Positions 26,412 to 34,371 of a stretch of DNA of 34,517 nt are shown here, in pieces (position 1 is the stretch's first letter; every line of letters starts with the position of its first letter). The stretch is from Novosphingobium sp. Chol11. Its GTDB lineage: Bacteria > Pseudomonadota > Alphaproteobacteria > Sphingomonadales > Sphingomonadaceae. The position numbers were made by a program, and so were the translations under genes. A model generated the notes under the pieces. It ran no database searches. It worked only from the letters and a program-made list of their open reading frames with translations, and was not told the origin of the DNA. The DNA is taken from contig CAMDQO010000029.1 of assembly GCA_945906105.1 (NCBI GenBank), forward strand, positions 1 through 34,517. The letters run 5' to 3'.

Positions 26412-27065
26412 TCAGCCCATTCGCCTGGCATTGAAGACGGGGCCTTCCTCTTCCGGAATTGCCGGTCCGAAGGGCTGGATCAGGGCGATATGACGCGCCA
26501 GCTCATCCAGTTTGAAGGTCTGTTCAAAGCTCAGCCCGGCTTGGGAAGACCGCCGCCAGCGTACTTTGGCATCGATTCCCGGCAGGCCGACTGCTTCAAG
26601 CCGCAAGCGCTGGTTAATCGCCAGCGGCAGATTGCATTCAATTCGTCCGCCATATTGTGAGAAATCACGCAGCGTGGCGGGCATGGTAACGCCCCCAGCG
26701 GTGAGCCGCGCCGCTACTTCAAGCCGCACCCGCACTGGCCGTTTCTGAAAGCGGCTGCGCTCTTCGAGCAACTGCTCCAGCTGGGTGGGGTGAGTGAAGC
26801 TGAAACCGGCCTGGCCATCGCGCTCCCACAGCTTCTCCACCTCATAGCGATCACCATTGCTCAATTCGAGCACCACCTGGGCTTCTGGTGGCAATGGATG
26901 AAACAGTTTCAGTCGCACCCCTTTAGTGGCAACATCGCGCAAAATGCAAAGATACTCGCCGCTGCGGGTGATGACCTTGGCAGGCCGCAACAACAGCACG
27001 AAACGCGGCGATTCGCGCTTTTCCAGACCCGTGTAGCCCAAACTTGCCGCAGCACCATCGGACAT
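26412..27065 (-). CDS. Tandem PilZ-domain protein (c-di-GMP effector candidate)
   Basis: 217 residues with two PilZ-like modules. The first begins KRESPRFVLLLRPAKV and has a degenerate motif (RDVATKGVRLKL). The second begins RFQKRPVRVRLEV and contains the canonical DFSQYGGRIEC (D-x-S-x-x-G-G), so only the second looks able to bind c-di-GMP. ATG 27065 (MSDGAAAS) has GGGGA a few bases upstream and is preferred over an ATG at 27089. It converges on the autotransporter gene, whose surface role could be related, but nothing shows direct coupling. It is the last ordinary chromosomal gene before the mobile-DNA scar. Confidence 0.85.
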   Translation of the reverse strand: MSDGAAASLGYTGLEKRESPRFVLLLRPAKVITRSGEYLCILRDVATKGVRLKLFHPLPPEAQVVLELSNGDRYEVEKLWERDGQAGFSFTHPTQLEQLLEERSRFQKRPVRVRLEVAARLTAGGVTMPATLRDFSQYGGRIECNLPLAINQRLRLEAVGLPGIDAKVRWRRSSQAGLSFEQTFKLDELARHIALIQPFGPAIPEEEGPVFNARRMG

Positions 27066-27299
27066 GAATTTTCCCCGTTCCCGGCCCATCCCCCGATGTG
27101 CCGTTACAGATGTAAACTACGGTCTGGCTCTGAATCCGCCCTTACAGTCTATGCCTAAGGGGCCGTTAGGGCTTCGGAATAAGCATACCTAGTGCGCAAC
27201 GCAGTCCTGAGCGAACTGCTCTCTGTCCCTGTTTTCCCTGCGCGCGGAACAGGATATTCAAAATTCAGGAACAGGGAATGCTCGGCGTGGAAACAGCGG

Positions 27300-27639
27300 G
27301 AGCAGGCTATCACAGCGCGCGCTGGCCAAGCTCGTTCACGCCATTGAGGACCGCAAATCGAGCGAGCGACTGACCGTCATGGAGAACGCGTTCGAGTATC
27401 AGCAGCAATGGACCGCGGAACTCGAACGAAGGCGCACGCTCGGGATCGACCTGCGCACCGGTCACGTTCGCACCGAAGGCCCGCTCGATGAGCACGAAAA
27501 GAAACAGTGGGACAAGCGCATGGCGCGCCGCACCGAGGTGCCGGAGGAGAGGTCAATGCCTTTGCCGAAAAGACCCGCAAGGCCTGTTCCCCAAAGCAAA
27601 AGGAGATGTGGCTGGCGGCAGAGTTGGCCGACGCGGCGC
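27300..27639 (+). pseudogene. Frameshifted remnant of an unrecognised gene
   Basis: One frame reads ALAKLVHAIEDRKSSERLT, ENAFEYQQQWTAELERRRT and GPLDEHEKKQWDKRMARRTE, charged and coding-like. Near 27545 the coding-like sequence moves to another frame (GEVNAFAEKTRKA, then KQKEMWLAAELADAAPD), which indicates a frameshift. I do not recognise the family; the charged helical character would suit a plasmid or transfer-region protein, but this is a guess. The region 27090-27300 before it holds no gene. It has a short inverted repeat (TCCCTGTT at 27226-27233, AACAGGGA at 27270-27277) of the kind seen at mobile-element debris. Confidence 0.5.
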
Positions 27640-27727
27640 CAGACCGAGGCTGCCATCTTCCAGTACATCAACGGGTTCTACAACACCCGCAGACGCCATT
27701 CATAACTGGGCGGCAATATCCGCCTTT
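27640..27727 (+). pseudogene. IS3-family transposase C-terminal fragment
   Basis: The frame reads EAAIFQYINGFYNTRRRHS, the conserved end of IS3-family OrfB transposases (usual form ...YI..FYN..RRHS.LG). It is followed by a TAA and then LGGN in the same frame, so the last residues are broken too. Everything N-terminal of this fragment is missing and replaced by the unrelated broken gene. The fragment ends at the stop codon of the DUF1214-like gene on the other strand and marks the left boundary of the accessory cluster. Confidence 0.8.
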
Positions 27728-28993
27728 TCACTTAAGACGGTTGAGATAGCCTGCTGCGCGCAAATCCTGCTGGGCACGTCGTTCGATTGGCCCGGCAAGC
27801 AGCGTGTTTTGCGGTAGCCGCGCTTTCAGGTCTGCCAGTTTGATGAGCTCGGTCGAGACGGCGTCACCGAACGCCACGCCATCAGGCAATTGCTGCCAGC
27901 GCAGGAGTATGGCTCCGGTCGCGGCGCCGCTGCCGTCGAGCCAGTTGTGCACGCCGGGATCATCAATGCTGATAACAAAGCGGATGAGTCCATCGCCATC
28001 GGTCTGCGCCTGAACATGATTGAGGCTGCTGGATGCCCGCCGATAGTCGTGCGAGACCATCCACATATCGACGATCTGCACCCCCAGATAACGCGCGCGC
28101 AAGGGGTCAACGGTGACAATCAAGGCCTCGTCCGATGCCACTTGATAGCATCCAAGCGTCGCTGCCTGGGATAAAAGTCCGCCGCGCGCTGCCGACGACA
28201 TCACTGGGGGCAGGCTATTGACCGGCGCGACCTCGCACATACCGTGCTGGACAACCTCGCGGAAATAACGCGCAATCGTTGGCGCGAGAGAGGCCATGCG
28301 CGCTTCCGCCTGATCCACTGCGAAATCATCGGGCAGCGCGCCATCGAACAGCTCAATGGCCAGCGCCGCCGGTCGTTCCAATTGCCAGTCCGCCAAGGTG
28401 TCGCGCGCCTGCAGCGTCTGCGCGCCCGCAATCTGAAGATGGTTTCTTCGCCCTTCGCTTGGCAATGCGTCAGCCATGATTTCAAAATGCCCATCGGCAT
28501 CGACGTCGATTTCACTGGCGGCAATCATGCCAACCGTGCCGCCCACGGTGCCATCGCCAATCTGCGCAGGCAGAGCCGAAATGCTGAACTCGCAAGGGCG
28601 CGGCCCGGTGAATCGGCCAGATATTCGATAGCGGAAAGCAGGATCGACGGCGGCAATCCGGTAGATGTTATCCGGATTGTCCTGCCCAAACCGGCTGCCC
28701 GGAACGTCAAGCCCCATCCACTGGCGCGGCGGTGACAGTGTCCAGACAAAGCGGGGGCAAGCTGGCGTCTCGCTGGCAGCCATGAGGGCGGCATGAAAAA
28801 CCAGTTCATCGGCAGCGGCCCTAATCAAGTGCGTCTGATCGGGAAGTGCGGCGCTGCTGTCCGCCTCGAACAGGGTGACGAGATCGACCGCTGCGGCCCG
28901 GCCTGACGGGCTCTGCCACAAGCCGAGGGCCCGTTCTTCAACCAGCCGCTGCGCCGGGGTGGCCAGCACGCTTTCAACTGCAACGTCAACCAC
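27728..28993 (-). CDS. DUF1214-like protein of unknown function
   Basis: 421 residues from a GTG at 28993, which has GGGAG 6 nt upstream and overlaps the preceding stop by 8 bp; an ATG at 29026 would overlap by 41 bp. Seen: NPDNIYRIAAVDPAFRYRISGR (in part) and, in the C-terminal half, YLGVQIVDMWMVSHDYRRA and FVISIDDPGVHNWLDGSG. This pattern I associate with DUF1214-containing proteins. No catalytic motif or signal peptide is evident. It is the last gene of the five-gene cluster, and its stop lies exactly at the IS3 fragment, so the original C-terminus may have been altered. Confidence 0.72.
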   Translation of the reverse strand: MVDVAVESVLATPAQRLVEERALGLWQSPSGRAAAVDLVTLFEADSSAALPDQTHLIRAAADELVFHAALMAASETPACPRFVWTLSPPRQWMGLDVPGSRFGQDNPDNIYRIAAVDPAFRYRISGRFTGPRPCEFSISALPAQIGDGTVGGTVGMIAASEIDVDADGHFEIMADALPSEGRRNHLQIAGAQTLQARDTLADWQLERPAALAIELFDGALPDDFAVDQAEARMASLAPTIARYFREVVQHGMCEVAPVNSLPPVMSSAARGGLLSQAATLGCYQVASDEALIVTVDPLRARYLGVQIVDMWMVSHDYRRASSSLNHVQAQTDGDGLIRFVISIDDPGVHNWLDGSGAATGAILLRWQQLPDGVAFGDAVSTELIKLADLKARLPQNTLLAGPIERRAQQDLRAAGYLNRLK

Positions 28994-30068
28994 GGGCGGC
29001 TCCCGGCCTGCCGAGGTGGAAGGCATCCTTGCCCCAGACTGGCGGCACGTCGGCGAGGCTCAATATCCCCGGCTTGGCATCGATCACATAGGGAACGGCA
29101 TGGACGGCGTGCATCGCGGTTGCCATGCAGGCATCGTCGGTCGGAATGATGCTGCCTTCAGTGCCGATCTCGATCTTCGCGGTAATCGAGGGCTCACCTT
29201 GCAGTTCGACTGTCCAGCCATCGCCGGTGGGCCAATCGGGGGCGAGATCTTCGGCCATCCGCGTGTAATGCTGCAACACTGCGCGCACTTCGCCATCACA
29301 GATCAGCCGCACACCAAACGCCATTGCGCCGACTGTTCCGGCCTTGATGATGCCAGCGGCGACATGAAGGTCGCGCGGGGTGATCGCCGTCTCCCTGAAA
29401 TTTTCGATCCGGTCGATTTTCAGGTCCAGCGCATCGGCGAGCAACATCGCCGAATGCCGCCACGTTTCACCGACGAGATCGACATTCGAAAACACTGGCG
29501 TCGGATCATCGGGCGCATAGCCAAAGCCCATCAGATCGAACATCTGATAGGCGCTGGGATATTTGTCATACATCAGCGTTTCGTAAGAGACGATCTTGTC
29601 GACCCGGCGCGACAGGCGTGAAAACATCAGCGGCACGGTTTCGGCAAAAAACCCCGGCATCACACCCAGACCATGAAAGGTCGTACCGCCCGCTTCGCAG
29701 GCAGCGGCGATGGCATTTTCCACCTCCGGCCCCATCGAACGCGGATAAATGAACTGTGCCGCAGTGGTGATGACATTCTTGCCTGACGCGAGCAGCGCGC
29801 AGATATCCGCCACGCTGGCGGGCGGATCAACCTCGGCTCCGGCAAGAAACAGCACGCAATCGGCTGGGGTCGCGCAAATCGCCGCTCTGTCGTTGGTCAG
29901 CGCAACGCCCAGCCGGCGGGTCTCGCAGACCTCGCCCAGATCAAGGCCTGCCTTGTCGGCGCTATAGGTAAATCCGCCGACGATTTGATAGGCGGGCCGC
30001 TCTGCCGTGGCGCGGACGACCATTTTACCGGTATGCCCCGTGGCCCAGTGGATCACTTTATACGTCAT
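28986..30068 (-). CDS. DapB-like NAD(P)-dependent oxidoreductase (amine-dehydrogenase-like)
   Basis: About 360 residues. The N-terminal Rossmann fold TYKVIHWATGHTGKMVVRA is like that of dihydrodipicolinate reductase-like proteins and 2,4-diaminopentanoate dehydrogenase relatives. Then come CVLFLAGAEVDPPASVADICALL (in part), GKNVITTAAQFIYP and GTTFHGLGVMPGFFAE, the conserved core of this group. It is not lysine-pathway DapB: the length is about 100 residues greater and the DapB catalytic HH motif is absent. ATG 30068 has AAAGGA 10 nt upstream. It lies 26 nt after the sulfotransferase gene. Substrate unknown; similar proteins are common in sphingomonad and mycobacterial lipid/steroid gene clusters (recollection). 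Confidence 0.8.
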   Translation of the reverse strand: MTYKVIHWATGHTGKMVVRATAERPAYQIVGGFTYSADKAGLDLGEVCETRRLGVALTNDRAAICATPADCVLFLAGAEVDPPASVADICALLASGKNVITTAAQFIYPRSMGPEVENAIAAACEAGGTTFHGLGVMPGFFAETVPLMFSRLSRRVDKIVSYETLMYDKYPSAYQMFDLMGFGYAPDDPTPVFSNVDLVGETWRHSAMLLADALDLKIDRIENFRETAITPRDLHVAAGIIKAGTVGAMAFGVRLICDGEVRAVLQHYTRMAEDLAPDWPTGDGWTVELQGEPSITAKIEIGTEGSIIPTDDACMATAMHAVHAVPYVIDAKPGILSLADVPPVWGKDAFHLGRPGAARG

Positions 30069-30094
30069 CAGCGACAAGTCCTTTTGAAGTGGGA

Positions 30095-31252
30095 TCAGAT
30101 TTCGAACCGGTCGCAATATTCGGCAAATTCGCGGCGCAGGCTGGTGCGGTCGAGGCCGAAGCTTTCGAGCGAATAGGTGAACTTGCCAAAGCGATCAGCC
30201 CGGTAGGCAGGATCGGCCATGCGCGCGGTGATGCGGTCCTGATAGGCCTTGGTGAACGCAATCCCGCGCGCCTCGTAAATCGGTGCCAGCACTTTGACCG
30301 GATCCGCGACGAATTCGTGGAAGCGGATATGATGGTTGCGCGGATCATCGGTTGCCTGACTGGCCAGGATCGCATCGACCCCGGCCTTCAACTGCGCGAC
30401 CATCTCATCCGGCTTCACATTGTAGCGACCATTGTTGAACGGCGCATATTGCAGCTTCAGCAATTCAAGCAGCGAGGCGATATATTCCTCGGGCCGGCGG
30501 TGCATCCAGAAGCAGACTGCGTCGGGATAGACCTCAAACACTGACGGCATGAGATATTGATGGAGCACACCCTTGCCGACCCAGCGCCGGGTGGGGCATT
30601 TCCATTGAAACTGCTTCAGCATGTCCTTGTGGAACCGCAAGGCCAGCACTGGATCACGCGGCGGCATCGCCTGTGGCATATTGGCCACCTTGAGCAGCCA
30701 GAGCGGATAGACCAGATGGAAATCGAGCGAATAGACATATTCGTCCTCGGCCTCGGTTTCGCCGCGTTGATCGAAGTACGGGTGCGCTGGCAGTATTTGC
30801 GGCGATTTCGCGAGGATGAAATCGACGTATTCGCCCTGTTCCGCCATGGCGGCAGCATCGGACTGGTCGTCAGCACCACGCGGCGGAGACGGGTGCTGGA
30901 CATCGCGAAAACGCGGCGTGCGGTGCCCATCATCCATGGCGAGGATCGACTGCGCAAAGGTGGTTCCGGCGCGGGCATTGCCGATAACGAGGAACGGTTG
31001 CTTGATCTCAGAGTCAAGAATTTCAGGGTGCGTGGCCCAATCGCGCGCCACCATTAGCCGCTTGGCGATGATGCTTTCAATCTGTGCGACGGCGGAGGCA
31101 TATTCGCTGTCGGTCAGCTGCCCGAATTCATTGAGCAGGCCGACTATATAGGTAATGCGCTCAGCCAGCGCCGGATCGATCCAGGCTTCCAGGCCGTGCC
31201 GCCGCGCGGCTTGTTGCACCATCAAATCCGCGTCGAGCCTGCGCCCCGTCAC
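30095..31252 (-). CDS. Sulfotransferase family protein
   Basis: 385 residues, GTG start at 31252 (an ATG ten codons later is an alternative). The PAPS 5'-phosphosulfate loop is recognisable as FLVIGNARAGTTFAQSILA, although the family's usual PRSGTT is here NARAGTT. Downstream are RRWVGKGVLHQYLMPSVFEVYPDAVCFWMHRRPEEYIASL (in parts), with the 3'-phosphate-binding R..P..Y.AS pattern, and HHIRFHEFVADPVKVLAPIYE. This matches the 'sulfotransferase family' found in actinobacteria and sphingomonads. It would transfer sulfate from PAPS to an alcohol or phenol; the acceptor is unknown. Confidence 0.85.
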   Translation of the reverse strand: MTGRRLDADLMVQQAARRHGLEAWIDPALAERITYIVGLLNEFGQLTDSEYASAVAQIESIIAKRLMVARDWATHPEILDSEIKQPFLVIGNARAGTTFAQSILAMDDGHRTPRFRDVQHPSPPRGADDQSDAAAMAEQGEYVDFILAKSPQILPAHPYFDQRGETEAEDEYVYSLDFHLVYPLWLLKVANMPQAMPPRDPVLALRFHKDMLKQFQWKCPTRRWVGKGVLHQYLMPSVFEVYPDAVCFWMHRRPEEYIASLLELLKLQYAPFNNGRYNVKPDEMVAQLKAGVDAILASQATDDPRNHHIRFHEFVADPVKVLAPIYEARGIAFTKAYQDRITARMADPAYRADRFGKFTYSLESFGLDRTSLRREFAEYCDRFEI

Positions 31253-31375
31253 AGCACCATTCCGCCAGCCAAAGCCATCACATTGCTCCCATTGTTATGT
31301 GGGCAGATTATGTTCATTCTGACCACGGCCACCCTATCCACCGGCATGGGCTCGGTAATAGGTGGAACCGCTCGC

Positions 31376-32482
31376 TCAGCCGATAATCACCCGGTCAGCC
31401 GTTCGTTCAAAGCGTGTGGAAAATCCCGCCGCCGTGCTGATCGAGGCAATATCGTCGGCGATCTCGCCGAACATCGGGTGATCGCTGGTGAGGAAACTCG
31501 GGCGTGATTGCTCGTCGGCGAAGGTTGGCGCGAAAGCGATGCCGGTGATGCGCCGGTCAGCGATTGCGATCATCGCCGCCATTCCTTTGCGCGCTTCCTT
31601 GCCGACCGCAGCAGTGACCCCGATGGGAACTTCGCCGGTCGGGCGCGGGCCCTTCATCAGGAACTTGCCGAGCGAATAGAAAATCGCCTTGCCCTTGTAT
31701 ATCTCAATACCCTTGGTGACGAGCGTGCCGTGGCCAAGGATCAGATCAGCGCCATTATCGATGAAGGCGCGTGCCGCCTCACGCTGATAATCGCCGATGG
31801 CAATACGGTCCTCCACCATGCCCCAGTGGACGCTCACCACGACGATATCGGCGTTTTCACGGGCGGTGCGGACGCTGGCGCAGAGCGCTTCGAGATCCTC
31901 GCGATCAACCAGCGTGCCTACCTGCGGTGCCAATCCCCAGTCATTCCAGTTGGGGTTGCGGAAATAACTGTGGCGGCGCAGCGGGGCGACGCCCGGTGTC
32001 CGCCTGCCAGCATGGGTGCCCGGCAGCAGTGCCGAGGTGCAGCCGACGAAGGCCACGCGGACGCCATTCCGCTCCAGATAAACCGGTGCCAATGCCTCAT
32101 CAATGTCGTTGCCTGCCCCGACCGGCGCGATGCCGGATTCGCGCATCACAGCCATTGTCCGCAAGAAGGCGCGGTAACCGGCATGGAGGCAGTGATTGTT
32201 GGCAAAGGACAGCACGTTAAAGCCTTTGCGGCCCTTCAGCCGCACCGCCTCGGGATCGCCGGGGGTGAACAGGTCATCACCCTCGACAGCGTCGTTGAGA
32301 TGCGCCTCGACCGGATGCGTGTCGCCCATTTCTTCGGAATAAGGCCATTCGCAATTGCCGAAGGTAAAGTCTGCGGCTTGCAGGACCGGGGCCGCCGGAT
32401 CGAGCAAAGTCGCATCATAGCGGGCGATCATGACGTCGCCGACACCGATGAGTGTGGCTGATCCCTGCGCGTGATCGGTCAT
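31376..32482 (-). CDS. CapA family protein (metallophosphoesterase-like)
   Basis: 368 residues of the PGA_cap/CapA fold, related to calcineurin-like phosphoesterases. Seen: LIGVGDVMIARYDA near the N-terminus, TFGNCEWPYS, NVLSFANNHCLHAG, ADIVVVSVHWGMVEDR, and GHGTLVTKGIEIYKGKAIFYSLGKF (in part). The family's GHHPHV box reads GHGTLV here, so one metal-ligand His is missing. No signal peptide, unlike capsule-linked CapA. The start overlaps the phosphotransferase stop as ATGA. A 123-nt gap with no gene separates it from the sulfotransferase and may contain a second promoter. Confidence 0.85.
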   Translation of the reverse strand: MTDHAQGSATLIGVGDVMIARYDATLLDPAAPVLQAADFTFGNCEWPYSEEMGDTHPVEAHLNDAVEGDDLFTPGDPEAVRLKGRKGFNVLSFANNHCLHAGYRAFLRTMAVMRESGIAPVGAGNDIDEALAPVYLERNGVRVAFVGCTSALLPGTHAGRRTPGVAPLRRHSYFRNPNWNDWGLAPQVGTLVDREDLEALCASVRTARENADIVVVSVHWGMVEDRIAIGDYQREAARAFIDNGADLILGHGTLVTKGIEIYKGKAIFYSLGKFLMKGPRPTGEVPIGVTAAVGKEARKGMAAMIAIADRRITGIAFAPTFADEQSRPSFLTSDHPMFGEIADDIASISTAAGFSTRFERTADRVIIG

Positions 32483-33555
32483 GTTGGCTCCCTTGTGCAG
32501 GTGGCCTGCCGGTGGCGTTCGATGGAACGGGCGAGGCAGTCCATGGCGAAACCGGGCAAGGCTTCAGGCGATTCCACGGTCTTGCCGTTGCTGTAGTCGC
32601 GTATCGACAGCACGGCATGTTTGAGCGCGGCAATCGCCAGGTAGTAATCGAAGTCTGGCATGGCCCGGCCATAAAGGCGCTCGAAGCCCGCTATGGCATC
32701 CTCTGCCACCGGAATACCGGCCAGCCGCTCGACACCGAATTGCGTGCTGAACAGATCCTCGCAGTACAGCCACCACGCCAGATCGATTTCAGGTGGACCA
32801 AGCGAGGCAACTTCGAAGTCGAACAAGGCGGCCACGCTCAGATCGTCGGCGAACATGGTGTTTCCCATGCGGGCATCGTTCCACACCAGCCCGGTTTGCT
32901 CATTGGCAGGGACATTGTCGCACAGATAGGTGAGCGCTTCTTGGAGCGCGGGGAAGGGTTTGCCTTGGCCCGCCCATTCCAACCACCTGCCGATGAAATG
33001 GTGGAGGTAGAACAGCGAACCTTGGCCAACTTCAACCGTGCCGATAAAGCCGAAGTTAGCACCGTCTATCCGGTGCAGTTTTGCCATTTCCGCAATCCCG
33101 TTCCACCACAGCCGCGTTCGGTGTTCGTCGGGCAAGTCGACCACCCACCCTTGCGCGTGGAACAGCGGGAAATCAGCTGGGACGCGGCCAGTTACCTCAT
33201 CCATCAGGAAAAAGGGCTGGCCGAGCACCTTCCCGCCGGGTTCGGCGAAGGCGATCCTGGCGATGGCCACGTCTGAATGCGCAGCGATCGCCTGCATTAC
33301 GTCATGCTGGAAGAAGACGTTGGCCAGCATGGGGCAGACCGTGTGCCGCTGGATGCGGGCGACCAGCGACCGCTGATGGCCTTGCCCGCCTGCCTGCCAG
33401 AGCGCGTCGAACAATATGGTGTCGCTGGTCAGTCCTTGACTTGGTTTAACCACGCCTCGGACAACCATGTCCGTCACGCCTGCCATCTGGCTTTCCAGCC
33501 AAGGGGGCAAGAGGCGACAGATCCTTTCTCCCGCAGAAGTTTGTAATTCGCTCAT
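32479..33555 (-). CDS. APH-type phosphotransferase family protein
   Basis: 358 residues with an aminoglycoside-phosphotransferase/choline-kinase fold. The catalytic loop is GLVWNDARMGNTMF: the Asp and Asn are present, but the H-G-D of Brenner's motif is W-N-D. The metal-binding loop is ALFDFEVASLGPPEIDLAWW. Such proteins are often linked to acyl-CoA dehydrogenase-type lipid catabolism (ACAD10-like N-terminal domain) rather than antibiotic resistance; that link is family knowledge, not seen here. ATG 33555 has AAGGA closely upstream. It is first in the cluster, so the cluster promoter must lie in or next to the IS-derived sequence at 33556 onward. Confidence 0.85.
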   Translation of the reverse strand: MSELQTSAGERICRLLPPWLESQMAGVTDMVVRGVVKPSQGLTSDTILFDALWQAGGQGHQRSLVARIQRHTVCPMLANVFFQHDVMQAIAAHSDVAIARIAFAEPGGKVLGQPFFLMDEVTGRVPADFPLFHAQGWVVDLPDEHRTRLWWNGIAEMAKLHRIDGANFGFIGTVEVGQGSLFYLHHFIGRWLEWAGQGKPFPALQEALTYLCDNVPANEQTGLVWNDARMGNTMFADDLSVAALFDFEVASLGPPEIDLAWWLYCEDLFSTQFGVERLAGIPVAEDAIAGFERLYGRAMPDFDYYLAIAALKHAVLSIRDYSNGKTVESPEALPGFAMDCLARSIERHRQATCTREPT

Positions 33556-33987
33556 GTCATCCTTCCACCTACAGTGGTGCGGGCCTGCCTGACTATTGAA
33601 CCTGTCGCGGGGCAGGTCGAAAGGCTAAGCGACCAGAACAAACGGCAGCATGCTGCACTCCTAAGCCGAAAGCTGCCGTTCCGGAGTGTTGAAGGGTTTT
33701 GGGCACCGACAGGTGTATTAAACCCGGACGAGTACGACCCGCGGATCGGCAAGCGATGGTCTATGGGGATTTAGGATTGGGATGCAGTTTCGTCGGCGGA
33801 TAGCGACCGGCCTGCCGTGGTCGTCCTGTCGGTCGCGGACCGGTGATCCGCTGCATGCAGACGTTCCGACGATGCGCCGATCCAGATTTTCGCTGCCTTG
33901 TGTCGGTGAGAGCGGCTTCGGGCATGAGCGCCATGGTTTCCCGCAGCGTGGGTGTCGCGGGATGGATCGTAGGTAGGCCATGCCGGG
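33556..33987. other. Non-coding tail of an IS91-type element and cluster promoter region
   Basis: No convincing gene. Reading frames on both strands lack family features and start signals. The sequence directly follows the end of the IS91-type transposase remnant on the minus strand, so it is probably the 3' non-coding end of that element. The first part (33556 to about 33620) should contain the promoter of the phosphotransferase-led cluster. I cannot place exact ends of the element. Confidence 0.4.
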
Positions 33988-34188
33988 TCATGGCACCAGC
34001 TCCCGGGCGAGCACCAGCACCGTTGGTGGAGCCCGAGGTTGCTGCCAGCGCTGGAAAGTCTCGATGACGAGCATGTGCCTGCCACAGCAGGGGCACAGCG
34101 GGCGCAGATCGAGTGGCTCGTCGGTGCCGGGCTTCTCGGCAGCCGCAGCGACGCCCAGCAGCTGGCGGGCAAGGGCCAGGCTGGCCTT
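33988..34188 (-). pseudogene. IS91-family transposase C-terminal fragment
   Basis: The minus frame ending at the TGA 33990-33988 reads LARQLLGVAAAAEKPGTDEP, LRPLCPCCGRHMLVIETF, QRWQQPRAPP and ends ELVP. The CPxC..HM..IETF..WQQPRAPP pattern is the typical C-terminus of IS91-type transposases of sphingomonads. No start codon and none of the catalytic HUH/Tyr part remain; the frame is lost where the 13-bp tandem repeat begins. This is a fragment of a once larger element. Confidence 0.72.
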
Positions 34189-34249
34189 GCGAGCAGAGGT
34201 CGCGAGCAGAGGTCGCGAGCAGAGGTCGCGAGCAGAGGTCGCGAGCAGA
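34189..34249. repeat. 13-bp tandem repeat (4 full copies plus a partial)
   Basis: The unit GCGAGCAGAGGTC occurs at 34189-34201, 34202-34214, 34215-34227 and 34228-34240 without any mismatch, followed by GCGAGCAGA. The unit length is not a multiple of three, so it scrambles every reading frame. It lies exactly at the junction between the IS91-type fragment and the DUF2924/recombinase remnant. Perfect identity suggests recent slippage expansion. Confidence 0.95.
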
Positions 34250-34256
34250 CCATAAT

Positions 34257-34304
34257 GGCGGATGCGATGGAACCCGCTTCTTCGGGCTGAAGCGCGGTGG
34301 CTGA
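34257..34304 (+). pseudogene. Probable tail of a DUF2924 protein
   Basis: The frame ends ...CDGTRFFGLKRGG then TGA. DUF2924 proteins of sphingomonad prophage-like cassettes end in a similar (W)SGPRFFGL and are directly followed by a serine recombinase, as here (8-bp overlap with its GTG). Only about 15 codons are left, so the call depends largely on context. Confidence 0.5.
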
Positions 34305-34371
34305 GAAGGCACTGCGCTGCGCGGTCTATACCAGCAAGTCGACCGATGATGGACTCGAGCAGGAGTTCAAC
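34297..34371 (+). pseudogene. Serine recombinase N-terminus, cut by an IS element
   Basis: From GTG 34297 the frame reads (M)AEKALRCAVYTSKSTDDGL and continues EQEFN. This is the start of large serine recombinases, normally RCAIYTRKSTEEGLEQEFNSL. The catalytic Ser is in YTSKST; the neighbouring usual Arg is Ser here. Similarity ends abruptly after EFN at 34371, where the IS3-type left end begins, so the recombinase is inactivated unless it continues after the IS beyond the window. Confidence 0.75.

Noticed and set aside
28986..30068. Calling the DapB-like gene dapB of lysine synthesis
   Set aside because: The protein is about 100 residues too long, lacks the DapB catalytic motif, and sits in an accessory cluster, so only a general oxidoreductase call is supported.
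31508..32461. 317-codon plus-strand frame across the CapA-like gene
   Set aside because: It has no recognisable domain and lies almost entirely opposite a well-supported gene; a consequence of GC-rich codon bias.
32479..33555. Calling the APH-type gene an aminoglycoside resistance gene
   Set aside because: The catalytic motif differs (W-N-D), and the neighbours are sulfotransferase and reductase genes with no resistance context.
34189..34249. Short direct repeats considered as a CRISPR array
   Set aside because: Units are 13 bp and directly adjacent with no spacers, and no cas genes are near; it is a simple tandem repeat.
33761..34312. 183-codon minus-strand frame at the right end
   Set aside because: It spans the tandem repeat and the IS91 remnant in the wrong frame. 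The meaningful frame there is the one with CPCCGRHMLVIETF, ending at 33988.
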